Shown here: piece after piece, positions 1 through 9,274 of the stretch
How the letters are laid out: each line of letters starts with the position of its first letter
How positions within the stretch are numbered: position 1 is the first letter of the stretch
NCBI RefSeq assembly: GCF_002269125.1
Contig: NZ_NQKI01000022.1
Span: 1-64,000, forward strand
DNA: 64,000 nucleotides
Direction: 5' to 3'
DNA from: Pseudomonas lundensis
Lineage (GTDB): Bacteria; Pseudomonadota; Gammaproteobacteria; Pseudomonadales; Pseudomonadaceae
Position numbers and translations under genes: made by a program
The notes under the pieces: model-generated
Told to the model about the DNA's origin: nothing
Database searches by the model: none
Seen by the model: the letters and a program-made list of their open reading frames with translations, nothing else

Positions 1-161
1 CGTTTTGAGCAAATAGCGCTGCGTGCCGTGCAAATTACGACTTGCCGCCGCCGCGCAGCAAGTTGATCGGAGCATCCTTAGACGTAACAAAATCATTCAC
101 ACATGCTGGACAGCTCTAATTGCAGGTAAGATGCGCGGCTTTGCTCCCATACGGCCTGACC

Positions 162-1715
162 ATGTCTGCGACTGCCCGCTTCCCCACCCTGCCCTACCTC
201 TTCGCGTGCGTGCTGAGCCTGTTTGCCGTGGCCGGTTTCTGGTACGGCTTAGGCCAACCCGTGATCCTGCCCGATGCGGCCACGCCAACCCACAAGTTGC
301 AGTGCGCCTCGTATACGCCGTTCGGTAAGGATCAATCACCCTTCGATCAACCGTTCGTGCCGCGCATTGAGCAAATGGATGCTGACCTGGCCCTGCTGGC
401 CACGCGTTTTAATTGCGTACGCACCTACTCGCAGGCCGGTCTTGAAGCTTTGCCCGAGCTGGCTCGCAAACATGGGCTCAAAGTCATGATGGGGGCCTGG
501 GTAAGCCGGGACCCGGTAGCCTCCGCCGAAGAAGTCAATGCGCTGATTGCATCGGCCAATGCCAACCCGGATATCGTCAGCTCGGTCATCGTGGGTAATG
601 AGGCGCTGCTACGCAAAGAAATCACTGCCCCGCAGTTGGTCACGCTGATCGAGCAGGTGAAGAGCCAGATAAAACAACCCGTCACCTATGCGGACGTCTG
701 GGAGTTCTGGCTGCAACACCCGGAAATCGCGCCCGCTGTCGACTTCCTGACCATTCACCTACTGCCCTATTGGGAAGATGACCCTGCCGGGATCGATCAG
801 GCGGTTAACCATGTCGCACAAATTCGCCAAGCCTTCGGTAGCAAGTTTGCGCCCAAGGACATTGTGATCGGTGAAACCGGCTGGCCCAGCGAGGGTCGCC
901 AGCGCGAAACAGCACTGCCAAGCCGGGTCAATGAAGCCCGTTTCATTCGTGGTTTTGTGACCCTTGCCGAGCAGAACGGCTGGAAATACAACCTGATTGA
1001 AGCCTTCGATCAACCCTGGAAACGCGGCAGTGAAGGTGCTGTCGGCGGTTACTGGGGCTTGTTCGATGCGGACCGTCAAGACAAAGGGATACTCGCAGGC
1101 CCTGTGACCAATCTGCCGCACTGGCCCGTCTGGCTAGGTCTCGGCGTCGCATTATTGATCGCTACCTTACTGATTGGCGGCCGGGTTCGCAGCAGCCGTG
1201 CTGCACTGCTGTTGCCTGCTTTGGGCGCACTGTCGGGGTGCACGATCATTGCCTGGGCTGAACTGGCGTCTGTCACCAGCCGCTTTGCCGGAGAATGGCT
1301 ATGGGCCGGGATCCTGTTGGGACTCAATCTGATCGTCATGGCCCATACCGCGTTGGCATTAGGGCAAAAAGACGGATGGCGCGAGCGACTGTTCAATATG
1401 CTCGAACGCCGCGCTGGCTGGTGGTTGGCCGCTGCCGGGTTTGCCGGAGCCGTAATGATGCTCGGCCTGGTGTTTGAACCGCGCTATCGCAGCTTCCCGA
1501 GTGCTGCGCTGTTGCTGCCGGCACTGGTATACCTGCTGCGCCCGGTGCGCGGGCCGCGCCGGGAGTTCGGGTTACTGGCGTTTATTATCGGCGCGGGCAT
1601 CCCCTTGCAGCTGTACCGCGAAGGCCTCAGCAACGAACAGGCGTGGGGTTGGGCGATGGTAAGCGTATTACTGGTGATGGCATTGTGGCGCAGCTTGAGA
1701 CTGCACCACCGGTAA
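162..1715 (+). CDS. Membrane-bound glycoside hydrolase family 17-like beta-glucan synthase/transglycosylase
   Basis: Probably acts on beta-1,3 or beta-1,6 glucans at the inner membrane. The protein has 517 residues from the ATG at 162. It opens with a hydrophobic anchor (about residues 10-30), followed by a soluble domain with two glutamates in GH17-type contexts: VGNEALL (Glu147, likely acid/base) and VIGETGWPSEG (Glu238, likely nucleophile). Four or more membrane segments fill the part after about residue 320. An upstream in-frame ATG at 120 would add 14 residues that do not look like a signal sequence, so 162 is preferred; no clear ribosome binding site is visible for either. Pseudomonas homologues are usually called beta-(1-6) glucan synthases. 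The substrate is inferred from the family, not seen. Confidence 0.82.
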   Translation: MSATARFPTLPYLFACVLSLFAVAGFWYGLGQPVILPDAATPTHKLQCASYTPFGKDQSPFDQPFVPRIEQMDADLALLATRFNCVRTYSQAGLEALPELARKHGLKVMMGAWVSRDPVASAEEVNALIASANANPDIVSSVIVGNEALLRKEITAPQLVTLIEQVKSQIKQPVTYADVWEFWLQHPEIAPAVDFLTIHLLPYWEDDPAGIDQAVNHVAQIRQAFGSKFAPKDIVIGETGWPSEGRQRETALPSRVNEARFIRGFVTLAEQNGWKYNLIEAFDQPWKRGSEGAVGGYWGLFDADRQDKGILAGPVTNLPHWPVWLGLGVALLIATLLIGGRVRSSRAALLLPALGALSGCTIIAWAELASVTSRFAGEWLWAGILLGLNLIVMAHTALALGQKDGWRERLFNMLERRAGWWLAAAGFAGAVMMLGLVFEPRYRSFPSAALLLPALVYLLRPVRGPRREFGLLAFIIGAGIPLQLYREGLSNEQAWGWAMVSVLLVMALWRSLRLHHR

Positions 1716-1728
1716 TTGCTGCAACGCT

Positions 1729-1760
1729 GCGCGAGGCTGCATGGGATACAACCCTCGCGC
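1729..1760. terminator. Weak hairpin between convergent genes
   Basis: Arms GCGCGAGG (1729-1736) and CCTCGCGC (1753-1760) pair over 8 bp with a 16-nt loop. It sits between the end of the GH17-like gene and the end of the small membrane protein gene on the other strand. No proper T-run follows, so its role as a terminator is uncertain. Confidence 0.35.
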
Positions 1761-1763
1761 GGT

Positions 1764-2129
1764 TTAAATCCGCTTGGCCCTCACCAGTCGCAACCCTGCA
1801 ATCACCACCGCAAACACAGCGAGACTGGCGTTATACAACGCCAGTGCTGGCAGCCCAAAAGCCAATGCCAGCACCGCCAAAGCATTACCAAGAGGGCCAC
1901 GCACAAAAAAGGCCACAACCGCAGTAGCAATCGCAGCCCAACCCAACACCCTGAAATGAATCAACAAGCCCAAATTCGCGCGCAACTGGCACTCCCAGCG
2001 GGTCGCCTCAGCCACGCAGGTGCCCACCCACTGCGGATCTTCCATCAAGCCATAGCGCAGGCCATAACCGGCAGCCAGCCACACGGGCACAGCAATGAGC
2101 AGCAATATCAACGGCAAACGAGGGCGCAT
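1764..2129 (-). CDS. Small integral membrane protein of unknown function
   Basis: I do not recognise a family. From the ATG at 2129 the protein has 121 residues. It has a hydrophobic N-terminal segment, a polar stretch with two cysteines, then two or three further hydrophobic segments and a basic C-terminus (LRLVRAKRI). An upstream in-frame start at 2147 would add six residues. It is convergent with the GH17-like gene and stands alone, with about 210 bp of non-coding DNA upstream. The hydrophobic pattern and proper start make it a likely real gene; nothing in the sequence gives a function. Confidence 0.65.
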   Translation of the reverse strand: MRPRLPLILLLIAVPVWLAAGYGLRYGLMEDPQWVGTCVAEATRWECQLRANLGLLIHFRVLGWAAIATAVVAFFVRGPLGNALAVLALAFGLPALALYNASLAVFAVVIAGLRLVRAKRI

Positions 2130-2358
2130 AACAACTCCGATAGGCAAAAGCGGCGCTCAGCTTAATCACACTTGTCGGGTATGCAAGCCTTGCAATCAGA
2201 TATCTGTTCACTAAAGTCAATCAACGTGTATCGTCTGGTAGCCAATTGCCGCCTGCGACACGTAGGGGGATTTATTTAGGGGTGCAAAAGGCACTTCGAA
2301 GGTAGCCCTGTGGTCATAGCCTGCGAATCTTCTCAGCACCTTCTCTAGGATAGTCTTC

Positions 2359-3657
2359 ATGCTTCGTTCTCTGTCCCTCCTTGCCTTGCTCGGCGGCCTT
2401 GTATTGAGTGCGTCCGCACAGGCGGTCGATGTCGACCCCGCAACCTATGGCTACCCGATCACCAATCCGTTTGAAGCCACCATCGCCACCACGCCACCGG
2501 AGATGCGCCCGTATCTACCGAGCGAAGATGACATTCGACAATCGGATTACAGCCTGACCCTGCGCCCTGAGCGCGAGTTCACCCTGCCCGCCAACTTTTG
2601 GGCAGTCAAAAAACTCACCTACCGCATGGCCCGACAAGATCACCCGGCGCCCTTGATGTTCCTGATTGCCGGCACCGGCGCGCCCTACAACAGCAGCCTC
2701 AACGAATTTCTGAAAAAACTGTTTTACCAGGCCGGTTACCACGTGGTGCAGCTCTCATCGCCCACCAGCTATGACTTCATGAGCGCCGCCTCACGCTTTG
2801 CGACGCCCGGCATCAGCCAATACGATGCCGAAGACCTCTACCGCGTCATGCAAGCGGTGCGTGCGCAGCAGGCCGATGTCCCGGTGACCGACTACTACCT
2901 CAGCGGCTACAGCCTGGGCGCGCTGGACGCAGCCTTTGTCAGCCACCTGGATGAGACGCGCAAGAGCTTCAACTTTAAAAAAGTGCTGATGCTCAACCCG
3001 CCAGTCAACCTGTACACCTCCATCAGCAACCTCGACAAACTGGTACAGACCGAAGTCAAAGGGATCAACAACAGCACCACCTTCTATGAACTGGTGCTGA
3101 ACAAATTGACCCGGTACTTCAAACAAAAAGGCTACGTCGACATCAACGCTGCACTGGTGTACGACATCCAGAACTCCAAGGAACGACTGACCAACGAACA
3201 AATGGCGATGTTGATCGGCACCATGTTCCGTTTCTCGTCAGCCGACATCGTGTTCACCTCCGACCTGATCAACCGTCGTGGGCTGATCACGCCGCCCAAT
3301 TACCCGATCACCGAAGGCACCAGCCTCACGCCGTTCCTCAAGCGCTCACTGCAGTGCGACTTCGATTGCTACCTGACTGAGCAAGTCATCCCCATGTGGC
3401 GGGCCCGCACCGATGGCGGAACGTTGTTGCAATTGATCGATCAGGTGAGCCTGTACGCCCTGAAGGACTACCTGCAAAACAGCTCGAAAATTGCCGTCAT
3501 GCACAACGCCGACGACATCATCCTCGGCCCTGGCGACCTTGGGTTTCTGCGTAAAACCTTTGGCAATCGGCTGACTGTCTACCCGTATGGCGGCCATTGC
3601 GGCAACCTCAACTACCGTGTCAACGCTGACGATATGCTGGAGTTCTTCCGTGGCTAA
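2359..3657 (+). CDS. Secreted alpha/beta hydrolase-like protein coupled to mlaA
   Basis: Predicted periplasmic serine hydrolase-like protein of 432 residues. A signal peptide is clear (residues 1-22, cleavage after SAQA). The nucleophile elbow is GYSLG with Ser185; a histidine in GGHCGN (His413) and a preceding aspartate-rich loop (NADDIILGPGD) could complete a triad. Relatives in Pseudomonas are often mislabelled as serine/threonine kinases; no kinase motif is present. The last 8 bases overlap the GTG start of mlaA, so the two are probably translated together. This suggests a lipid- or envelope-related role, but the substrate is unknown. Confidence 0.8.
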   Translation: MLRSLSLLALLGGLVLSASAQAVDVDPATYGYPITNPFEATIATTPPEMRPYLPSEDDIRQSDYSLTLRPEREFTLPANFWAVKKLTYRMARQDHPAPLMFLIAGTGAPYNSSLNEFLKKLFYQAGYHVVQLSSPTSYDFMSAASRFATPGISQYDAEDLYRVMQAVRAQQADVPVTDYYLSGYSLGALDAAFVSHLDETRKSFNFKKVLMLNPPVNLYTSISNLDKLVQTEVKGINNSTTFYELVLNKLTRYFKQKGYVDINAALVYDIQNSKERLTNEQMAMLIGTMFRFSSADIVFTSDLINRRGLITPPNYPITEGTSLTPFLKRSLQCDFDCYLTEQVIPMWRARTDGGTLLQLIDQVSLYALKDYLQNSSKIAVMHNADDIILGPGDLGFLRKTFGNRLTVYPYGGHCGNLNYRVNADDMLEFFRG

Positions 3658-4438
3658 ACATTTATTACTGGTTGCCGCCCTGCTCAGCGCTGGCGTTGCC
3701 CAAGCGGACAACAGCAAGGCCAACCTTGAACGAACCGCAGATGTCGATGGCTTCACCCAACCCTTGAAACTCCTCAAGTTCAATCCCGGGCTGGATCAAC
3801 GCGAGTTTGAACGCGCCACCATGAACGCCCTGAGCGTTTATGACCCGCTGGAGTCGGTGAACCGCCGGATCTACCACTTCAACTACCGCTTCGATCAGTG
3901 GGTATTCCTGCCGGTGGTCAATGGCTACCGCTACGTGACGCCAAGCTTTGTGCGCACAGGCGTGAGTAACTTTTTCAACAACTTGGGCGACGTCCCCAAC
4001 CTGTTTAACAGCCTGCTGCAACTCAAGGGGCAGCGCTCCCTGGAAACCACCGGGCGACTGTTGTTAAATACCACCTTAGGGGTCGGCGGCCTGTGGGACC
4101 CGGCCACGTCAATGGGCCTGCCGCGCGTCAGCGAAGACTTCGGTCAGACCTTGGGTTTCTATGGCGTTCCAGGTGGGGCTTACTTGATGCTTCCGATTCT
4201 TGGCCCGTCCAACCTGCGGGACACCACCGGGTTAGTGGTCGACTACGGCGTCAATCAGGAAATCAACTTCCTCAACGTGCCACACGAAAGCACGCGTCAC
4301 CCGGAAATTTGGGTATTGGGCGCTGTCGACAAGCGCTACACCACCAGCTTCCGTTATGGACAGTTCGATTCGCCATTTGAGTACGACAAATTGCGTTATA
4401 TCTACACCGAGGCACGCAAGTTACAGATTGCTGAATAA
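3650..4438 (+). CDS. mlaA: MlaA/VacJ family outer-membrane lipid asymmetry protein
   Basis: Likely outer-membrane component of the Mla retrograde phospholipid pathway. The GTG start at 3650 overlaps the upstream hydrolase gene and gives 262 residues beginning with a clean signal peptide (cleavage near AQA-DN). Family signatures are present: YDPLESVNRRIYHFNY, then DVPNLFNSLLQLK, and GPSNLRDTTG. There is no lipobox cysteine in the signal peptide, so the MlaA lipoprotein label does not hold for this copy. A longer frame starting at 3587 lies inside the upstream gene and lacks a signal sequence. An IS630 element sits 86 bp downstream. Confidence 0.88.
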   Translation: MAKHLLLVAALLSAGVAQADNSKANLERTADVDGFTQPLKLLKFNPGLDQREFERATMNALSVYDPLESVNRRIYHFNYRFDQWVFLPVVNGYRYVTPSFVRTGVSNFFNNLGDVPNLFNSLLQLKGQRSLETTGRLLLNTTLGVGGLWDPATSMGLPRVSEDFGQTLGFYGVPGGAYLMLPILGPSNLRDTTGLVVDYGVNQEINFLNVPHESTRHPEIWVLGAVDKRYTTSFRYGQFDSPFEYDKLRYIYTEARKLQIAE

Positions 4439-4524
4439 GAACCTACGTCGCACAGCAGTCTGAACACCCGCAGGGTCTTTAGCAAATGTTTGCGAGCGAC
4501 GGTTAAGCAAGGTGAAACAGGCTA

Positions 4525-5693
4525 GTGTGCTGTCTCAGAAATAATATCCCTCATGCCTGCGACGCCATTGCCTCGCGGGCTTGTTGTATTTTGTTCAATA
4601 TGTCTTCTCCTTTGGCGTTCCAAACGTAACGAGTGGGCTGCGCATTTCGCAGTGCCAGGAACGTGGTAATCGAACTCTCCAGCTCGCGAACAGTACTGAA
4701 GCTACCCTCGCGCAGGTACACCGTGATGTCGCGAAAGAAGCGCTCAACCATGTTCATCCACGAACTTGAGGTTGGCGTGAAATGCATGTGGAAGCGTTTG
4801 TGCTTCTCAAGCCAGGCCTTCACTGTCGGGTGTTTGTGCGTGGCGTAGTTGTCCACGATCAGGTGCAGTTGAAGATGTTTGGGCGTTTCTCGATTGATCT
4901 TCTTGAGAAATTCCAGCCACTCCTGATGCCGGTGTTGGCGCTCGATGCAACTGATCAAGTGCTCCTGAAGATAGTCCAGCGCAGTGAACAAGGTGACCGT
5001 GCCATGGCGAACATAATCGTGCGATTGAGTTCGGATATGACCGATGCCAAGAGGGAGTCCGGGCTGGGTGCGCTCAAGGGCCTGAACCTGGCTTTTCTCA
5101 TCGCAGCAGAGCACTAACGCCTTGTCTGGCGGGTCGAGGTACAGCCCGATCACATCCCAAAATTTCTCTTCAAAGTGCGGATTATTGGAGAGTTTGAAGG
5201 TGCGCGTCAGATGCGGCTTGATGTCGTTGGCCGCCCAGATTCGCTGGACGCTGGCCGGCGAAATCCCCGCGACGCTAGCCATGCTTCGGCAACTCCAGCG
5301 AGGTTGCCCAATGCGCGGTTGAACCACCTGTTCAAGTACTCGACTCAGTGCCTCCGGTGGCAAGGATGAAGGACGCCCCCGTCCAGGTTTATCAATCAGG
5401 CCCTCTAATCGCAGCTCTTGAAACCGCTGGCACCAGCGGGTGACTGAGCGCAGTGAAAAGCCAATCAGACGGGCTATGTCTACCCGTGAGTGGCCTTGAG
5501 CCGCCAACAGAATTACCCGGGCACGACGGCCATCACGCTGACTGATAGTGGCAGACCTAATGCGGCGACTGAGCTCGCTGTGCTCTTCTGACGTGAGGGT
5601 AATGTTCTGCGAGTTCATCTGCTCGCCTCCGACCTGTTGTTGACGGGGAAAGCATAGCCAATTTTCGGAGACTTTATTTTAGAGACAGTACAC
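4525..5693 (-). mobile_element. IS630-family insertion sequence with TA target duplication
   Basis: Complete element of about 1169 bp. The terminal inverted repeats match at 15 of 18 positions (4525-4542 against 5693-5676), beginning GTGT then A or G, CTGTCTC. A TA dinucleotide flanks each end (4523-4524 and 5694-5695), as expected for this family. One transposase gene is carried. The element lies between mlaA and a hairpin at 5767-5808 that may be the original mlaA terminator. Confidence 0.9.
4551..5618 (-). CDS. IS630-family transposase
   Basis: DDE transposase of 355 residues that appears intact. The N-terminal half has helix-turn-helix features (VDIARLIGFSLRSVTRWCQRF). The catalytic half shows the three acidic positions in typical contexts: CCDEKSQ, LIVDNYATHKHP and SSSWMNMVERFF. 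It fills the element between its terminal repeats with no frameshift, so the copy may be active. Confidence 0.93.
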   Translation of the reverse strand: MNSQNITLTSEEHSELSRRIRSATISQRDGRRARVILLAAQGHSRVDIARLIGFSLRSVTRWCQRFQELRLEGLIDKPGRGRPSSLPPEALSRVLEQVVQPRIGQPRWSCRSMASVAGISPASVQRIWAANDIKPHLTRTFKLSNNPHFEEKFWDVIGLYLDPPDKALVLCCDEKSQVQALERTQPGLPLGIGHIRTQSHDYVRHGTVTLFTALDYLQEHLISCIERQHRHQEWLEFLKKINRETPKHLQLHLIVDNYATHKHPTVKAWLEKHKRFHMHFTPTSSSWMNMVERFFRDITVYLREGSFSTVRELESSITTFLALRNAQPTRYVWNAKGEDILNKIQQAREAMASQA

Positions 5694-5766
5694 TAGATTG
5701 AACAAGCTCACTGTGTGCTTAACAATCGGTTGATTTTCAATGTTCATGTGGGCTACTTCTCATGGG

Positions 5767-5808
5767 GTGGTGATTGCTCGCACAATCACCACACCCGCTA
5801 GCCCCATT
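5767..5808 (+). terminator. Hairpin followed by T-run, possible displaced mlaA terminator
   Basis: Arms GTGGTGATTG (5767-5776) and CAATCACCAC (5783-5792) pair perfectly over 10 bp with a 6-nt loop. The segment GCCCCATTTTTT follows shortly after, which suits termination on the plus strand. No plus-strand gene precedes it except mlaA, now 1.3 kb away because of the IS630 insertion. Confidence 0.5.
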
Positions 5809-5853
5809 TTTTCAAAGAGGGAAAGTCAGATCAAGTTGAGACTTTTACATGGG

Positions 5854-6486
5854 TTAATCGACTGCTCGAATATAGCCGCATTGATAAATCGTATCTTGGT
5901 TTTCATCACAGGCACTGCCGGAGCCGGTACATAAATGTGCGCGTCTTATTAATGCCTGCCCTGTCGGGCAAGCAAATAGATGCGCAGACTCTTTTTCTTT
6001 ACGTTGAGTAGCTGGGTGCATTTTTTTAATTTCGCCATTTATTTTTACGACACTGCAACGGTATTTTGTATGCCCGTTTTCATCTCCACTACGTTCCATT
6101 CCGGTCATCACTTCGCCGTTTTTGCATGTGTAATCGTGTCCATCCTCTTTACCTTCATCTAGTTGTTCAGACCATTGCCCATTGGGATCAGTACTATTCT
6201 CATCGCTTGATGAAAGTTCGGCTGACTGTCCATATGAATAAAATGTTTGGCATCTTATATATGCTTTTTCATTCTCGTCTCCTCTGTGGGCTCTGGCGGT
6301 CATTGCCTCATGTAGCGGGCATTCATAGAGGTAGTCCTTCGTTAGCTCATATGACCAGCCATTCTCACCCGGAGTCAGTTCCACTGGCGCTGCAAACACA
6401 TGCGTTGAGAAACTTGCCGCCATAGCGGCGACAATTAAAAAGGATGCGGTGGGAAATGCCGCTCTTGGAATAAATTGAGAAGCCAT
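5854..6486 (-). CDS. Secreted cysteine-rich protein with three GDEN repeats, function unknown
   Basis: I do not recognise the family. The ATG at 6486 has an AAGGA ribosome site 8 nt upstream and gives 210 residues; a TTG six bases earlier is the alternative. A signal peptide ends near residue 33 (VFAA). The mature part carries three related units, each from a cysteine through a glycine-aspartate-glutamate-asparagine motif to Tyr-x-Cys: Cys56-Cys79, Cys121-Cys144 and Cys173-Cys203. The first two have identical 23-residue spacing; the third has a seven-residue insert bracketed by Cys186 and Cys193. All eight cysteines can pair. The gene is AT-richer than its neighbours and lies between insertion sequences, which suggests horizontal acquisition. 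Confidence 0.72.
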   Translation of the reverse strand: MASQFIPRAAFPTASFLIVAAMAASFSTHVFAAPVELTPGENGWSYELTKDYLYECPLHEAMTARAHRGDENEKAYIRCQTFYSYGQSAELSSSDENSTDPNGQWSEQLDEGKEDGHDYTCKNGEVMTGMERSGDENGHTKYRCSVVKINGEIKKMHPATQRKEKESAHLFACPTGQALIRRAHLCTGSGSACDENQDTIYQCGYIRAVD

Positions 6487-6778
6487 TTTCAATATCCTTG
6501 CATGACAGTGGGTAGGTTTCCGACAGGTATCGGTTTCACGACCTTACGTCGAAAACAAGCAATTAGGTACTAGTCGTTCTGATAGGTTTTTACTGTTTTT
6601 ACCTTGTGTGCAAGAGGTATTACTTACATCTGACTGCCCGTTGATCAGCGTAGCCTCCTGCGTGTGTTGTGCGTCAATCGTAAGTGGTGAGTGAGCGTGT
6701 TGTAAGTGTTTTAAGGAAATTCTGAAAAAGACTTCCTGATTTGGCAAAATCACCGGACACCAATCGCCGAGCCTTTCG

Positions 6779-7294
6779 ATGATGAAGCAAATGACCTTCG
6801 CCGATGCCGAGTACGCCGGTAAGCGCAAGCAGACCCGCAAGGAACTGTTCCTGATCGAGATGGATCGGGTCGTGCCCTGGAAGGGTTTGATTGCACTGAT
6901 CGAACCACATTACCCGAAGGGCGAAGGGGGGCGTCCGGCTTATCCGTTGAGGGCCATGCTGCGGGTTCATCTACTGCAGAATTGGTTCGGTTACAGCGAT
7001 CCGGCGATGGAAGAGGCGCTTTACGAGACGACGATCTTGCGCCAGTTCTCCGGTCTGAGCTTGGAGCGAATCCCGGACGAAACCACCATCCTCAACTTCC
7101 GTCGCCTACTGGAAAAACACGAGTTGGCCACTGGCATTCTCGGTGTAATCAATGGCTATCTGGGCGACCGTGGCTTGTCACTGCGACAAGGCACCATCGT
7201 CGATGCCACGCTGATTCATGCACCCAGTTCGACCAAGAATAAGGACGGTAAGCGCGACCCGGAAATGCACCAAACGAAGGTAAGCGCTCCATAA
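6779..7294 (+). pseudogene. IS5-family transposase, truncated by IS66 insertion
   Basis: The N-terminal half of an IS5-type transposase reads normally for about 167 residues (MTFADAEYAGKRKQTRK, then YPLRAMLRVHLLQNWFGYSD, PDETTILNFRR and VDATLIHAPSSTKNKDG). IS5-group transposases are usually about 320 residues. The frame runs into the IS66 terminal repeat at 7280 and stops at 7294. The rest of the gene is not found on the far side of IS66, so the copy is dead. Confidence 0.88.
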
Positions 7295-7363
7295 ACCCCA
7301 CATTCAAAGCGCTGATCCGATCCCGGATGCTGTGCTCCCGATTCCCTCAGGAGCCAGCTCGCC

Positions 7364-7723
7364 ATGATGCGACCCGATGCCAAAGTCGAAAAAGTCTACC
7401 TCTACCCCAAGCCCGTGGACTTCCGAAAATCCATCGATGGCCTCGCCGCGCTGGTCGAACTGGACATCAAGGTCGCGGTGTTTGATCCGGTGCTTTTCGT
7501 GTTCCTCAACAAGTCGCGCAACCGGGTGAAGATTTTGTACTGGGAGCGCAACGGCTTCTGCCTTTGGCTCAAGCGCCTGGAGTCCGAACGATTCAAAACA
7601 TCGCCGGACGCCACCGAAGAGGCTATCGTTCTGACCGTCCAGGAACTCAACTGGATGCTCGATGGCTTTGACCTCTGGCGCAACCGTCCTCATCAAGTTT
7701 TGACGCCGCGATTCGTAGCCTGA
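7364..7723 (+). CDS. tnpB: IS66 accessory protein TnpB (IS66 Orf2-like)
   Basis: Protein of 119 residues with the family hallmarks YLYPKPVDFRKSIDGLAALV near the start, FVFLNKSRNRVKILYWERNGFCLWLKRLE in the middle, and ELNWMLDGFDLW towards the end. It precedes tnpC by 18 bp in the same element and is needed for IS66 transposition in studied members. The second ATG (7367) is an equally possible start. Confidence 0.92.
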   Translation: MMRPDAKVEKVYLYPKPVDFRKSIDGLAALVELDIKVAVFDPVLFVFLNKSRNRVKILYWERNGFCLWLKRLESERFKTSPDATEEAIVLTVQELNWMLDGFDLWRNRPHQVLTPRFVA

Positions 7724-7741
7724 TTCGGTATAATCCAGGGC

Positions 7742-9274
7742 ATGAATTCCTTGCCTGAAAATCTTCCAGATGATCCCGTTCTGCTCAAGCAAATGCTTGG
7801 GAAGATGCTCGACGAACGTCAGTTGGATAAGGGCAAAGTTGTTCGCCTAGAAGAACAGAATGCGCTCTTGCTTCAGCGTCTGTTCGGACGTAAGTCCGAG
7901 CAAACAGCTGATGCGGCAACGCCGCAACTGGCCCTCTTCAATGAAGTAGAAAGCGTCGTCGAGCCTGTGGACGACGCCTCAGATGAAGAGGTCGTAGCCC
8001 CGACCAAGCGCCGCGGTAAACGCAAGCCGCTGCCCGCCGATCTGCCGCGTATCGAGATCATCCACGAACTTCCCGAACATGAACTGACGTGCGTCTGCGG
8101 CTGCCGCAAACACACGATTGGCGAAGAAGTCAGCGAGCAGCTTGAGATCGTGCCGATGCAGATCCGTGTGATCAGACACGTTCGCAAAGTTTACGGTTGC
8201 CGCGACTGCGAGATGGCGCCGGTCACTGCTGACAAGCCGGCTCAACTGATTGAAAAAAGCATGGCCAGCCCAAGTGTTCTGGCGATGTTGCTGACCACTA
8301 AGTACGTCGACGGACTACCGCTTCACCGCTTCGAAAAAGTCTTGAGCCGCCATGGCGTCGATATCCCACGCCAGACATTGGCACGCTGGGTTATCCAGTG
8401 CGGTGAACACTTCCAGCCGCTGCTGAATTTAATGCGTGATAGCCTGTTGGGTAGCCGTGTTGTCCACTGCGATGAAACGCGCGTGCAGGTGTTGAAAGAG
8501 CCTGACCGAGACCCAGGCAACCAGTCTTGGATGTGGGTGCAAACCGGCGGCCCGCCAGATAAACCAGTGATCCTTTTTGACTATTCCACCAGCCGTGCGC
8601 AGGAGGTACCGACGCGCCTGCTCGAAGGTTATCGCGGCTATCTGATGACCGATGATTACGCCGGTTACAACGCGCTGGGTGCGCAAGCCAGGGTCGAGCG
8701 TCTAGGGTGTTGGGCGCATGCTCGTCGCAAGTTCGTGGAAGCACAAAAAGTGCAGCCTAAAGGCAAGACAGGACGTGCCGACATCGCGCTGAACTTGATC
8801 AACAAACTGTATGGCGTAGAGCGTGATCTAAAGGATGCGTGTGACGACGATCGTAAAACCGGTCGTCATGATCGGAGTCTGCCAGTACTGGCTCAGTTAA
8901 AAAGCTGGATGGAAAAGACGCAGCCACAAGTTACGTCTCAGAACGCCTTGGGCAAGGCCATCGGCTATCTGGCAAGTAACTGGAACAAACTGGAGCGGTA
9001 TGTCGAGGAAGGCTATCTGCCAATCGACAACAACGCTGCCGAGCGCGCGATCAGGCCCTTCGTCATCGGAGGAAAGAACTGGTTGTTTAGCGACACACCC
9101 AAAGGCGCGACCGCCAGTGCTCAACTTTACAGCTTGGTCGAGACTGCCAAAGCCAACGGCCAAGAGCCCTATGCGTGGCTGCGCCACGCATTAGAACGGC
9201 TACCACTGGCGGACTCGGTTGAAGATTACGAAGCGCTGTTGCCGTGGAACTGCTCGCCGGTATCGCCCAGCTAA
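7742..9274 (+). CDS. tnpC: IS66-family transposase TnpC
   Basis: Full-length DDE transposase of 510 residues. It has an N-terminal coiled, leucine-rich segment, a zinc-finger-like cysteine cluster ([10 protein letters not shown], then YGCRDCEM), a central catalytic region with [10 protein letters not shown] and [12 protein letters not shown], and a C-terminal part with [21 protein letters not shown]. No frameshift is seen, so the enzyme is probably intact. Confidence 0.94.
   Translation: MNSLPENLPDDPVLLKQMLGKMLDERQLDKGKVVRLEEQNALLLQRLFGRKSEQTADAATPQLALFNEVESVVEPVDDASDEEVVAPTKRRGKRKPLPADLPRIEIIHELPEHELTCVCGCRKHTIGEEVSEQLEIVPMQIRVIRHVRKVYGCRDCEMAPVTADKPAQLIEKSMASPSVLAMLLTTKYVDGLPLHRFEKVLSRHGVDIPRQTLARWVIQCGEHFQPLLNLMRDSLLGSRVVHCDETRVQVLKEPDRDPGNQSWMWVQTGGPPDKPVILFDYSTSRAQEVPTRLLEGYRGYLMTDDYAGYNALGAQARVERLGCWAHARRKFVEAQKVQPKGKTGRADIALNLINKLYGVERDLKDACDDDRKTGRHDRSLPVLAQLKSWMEKTQPQVTSQNALGKAIGYLASNWNKLERYVEEGYLPIDNNAAERAIRPFVIGGKNWLFSDTPKGATASAQLYSLVETAKANGQEPYAWLRHALERLPLADSVEDYEALLPWNCSPVSPS

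Noticed and set aside
1716..2165. 149-codon plus-strand frame
   Set aside because: Opposite the small membrane protein gene; its translation is rich in Gln and His with no hydrophobic or domain pattern.
6779..7294. Intact IS5 transposase
   Set aside because: The frame ends inside the IS66 terminal repeat, and the catalytic C-terminal half is missing.
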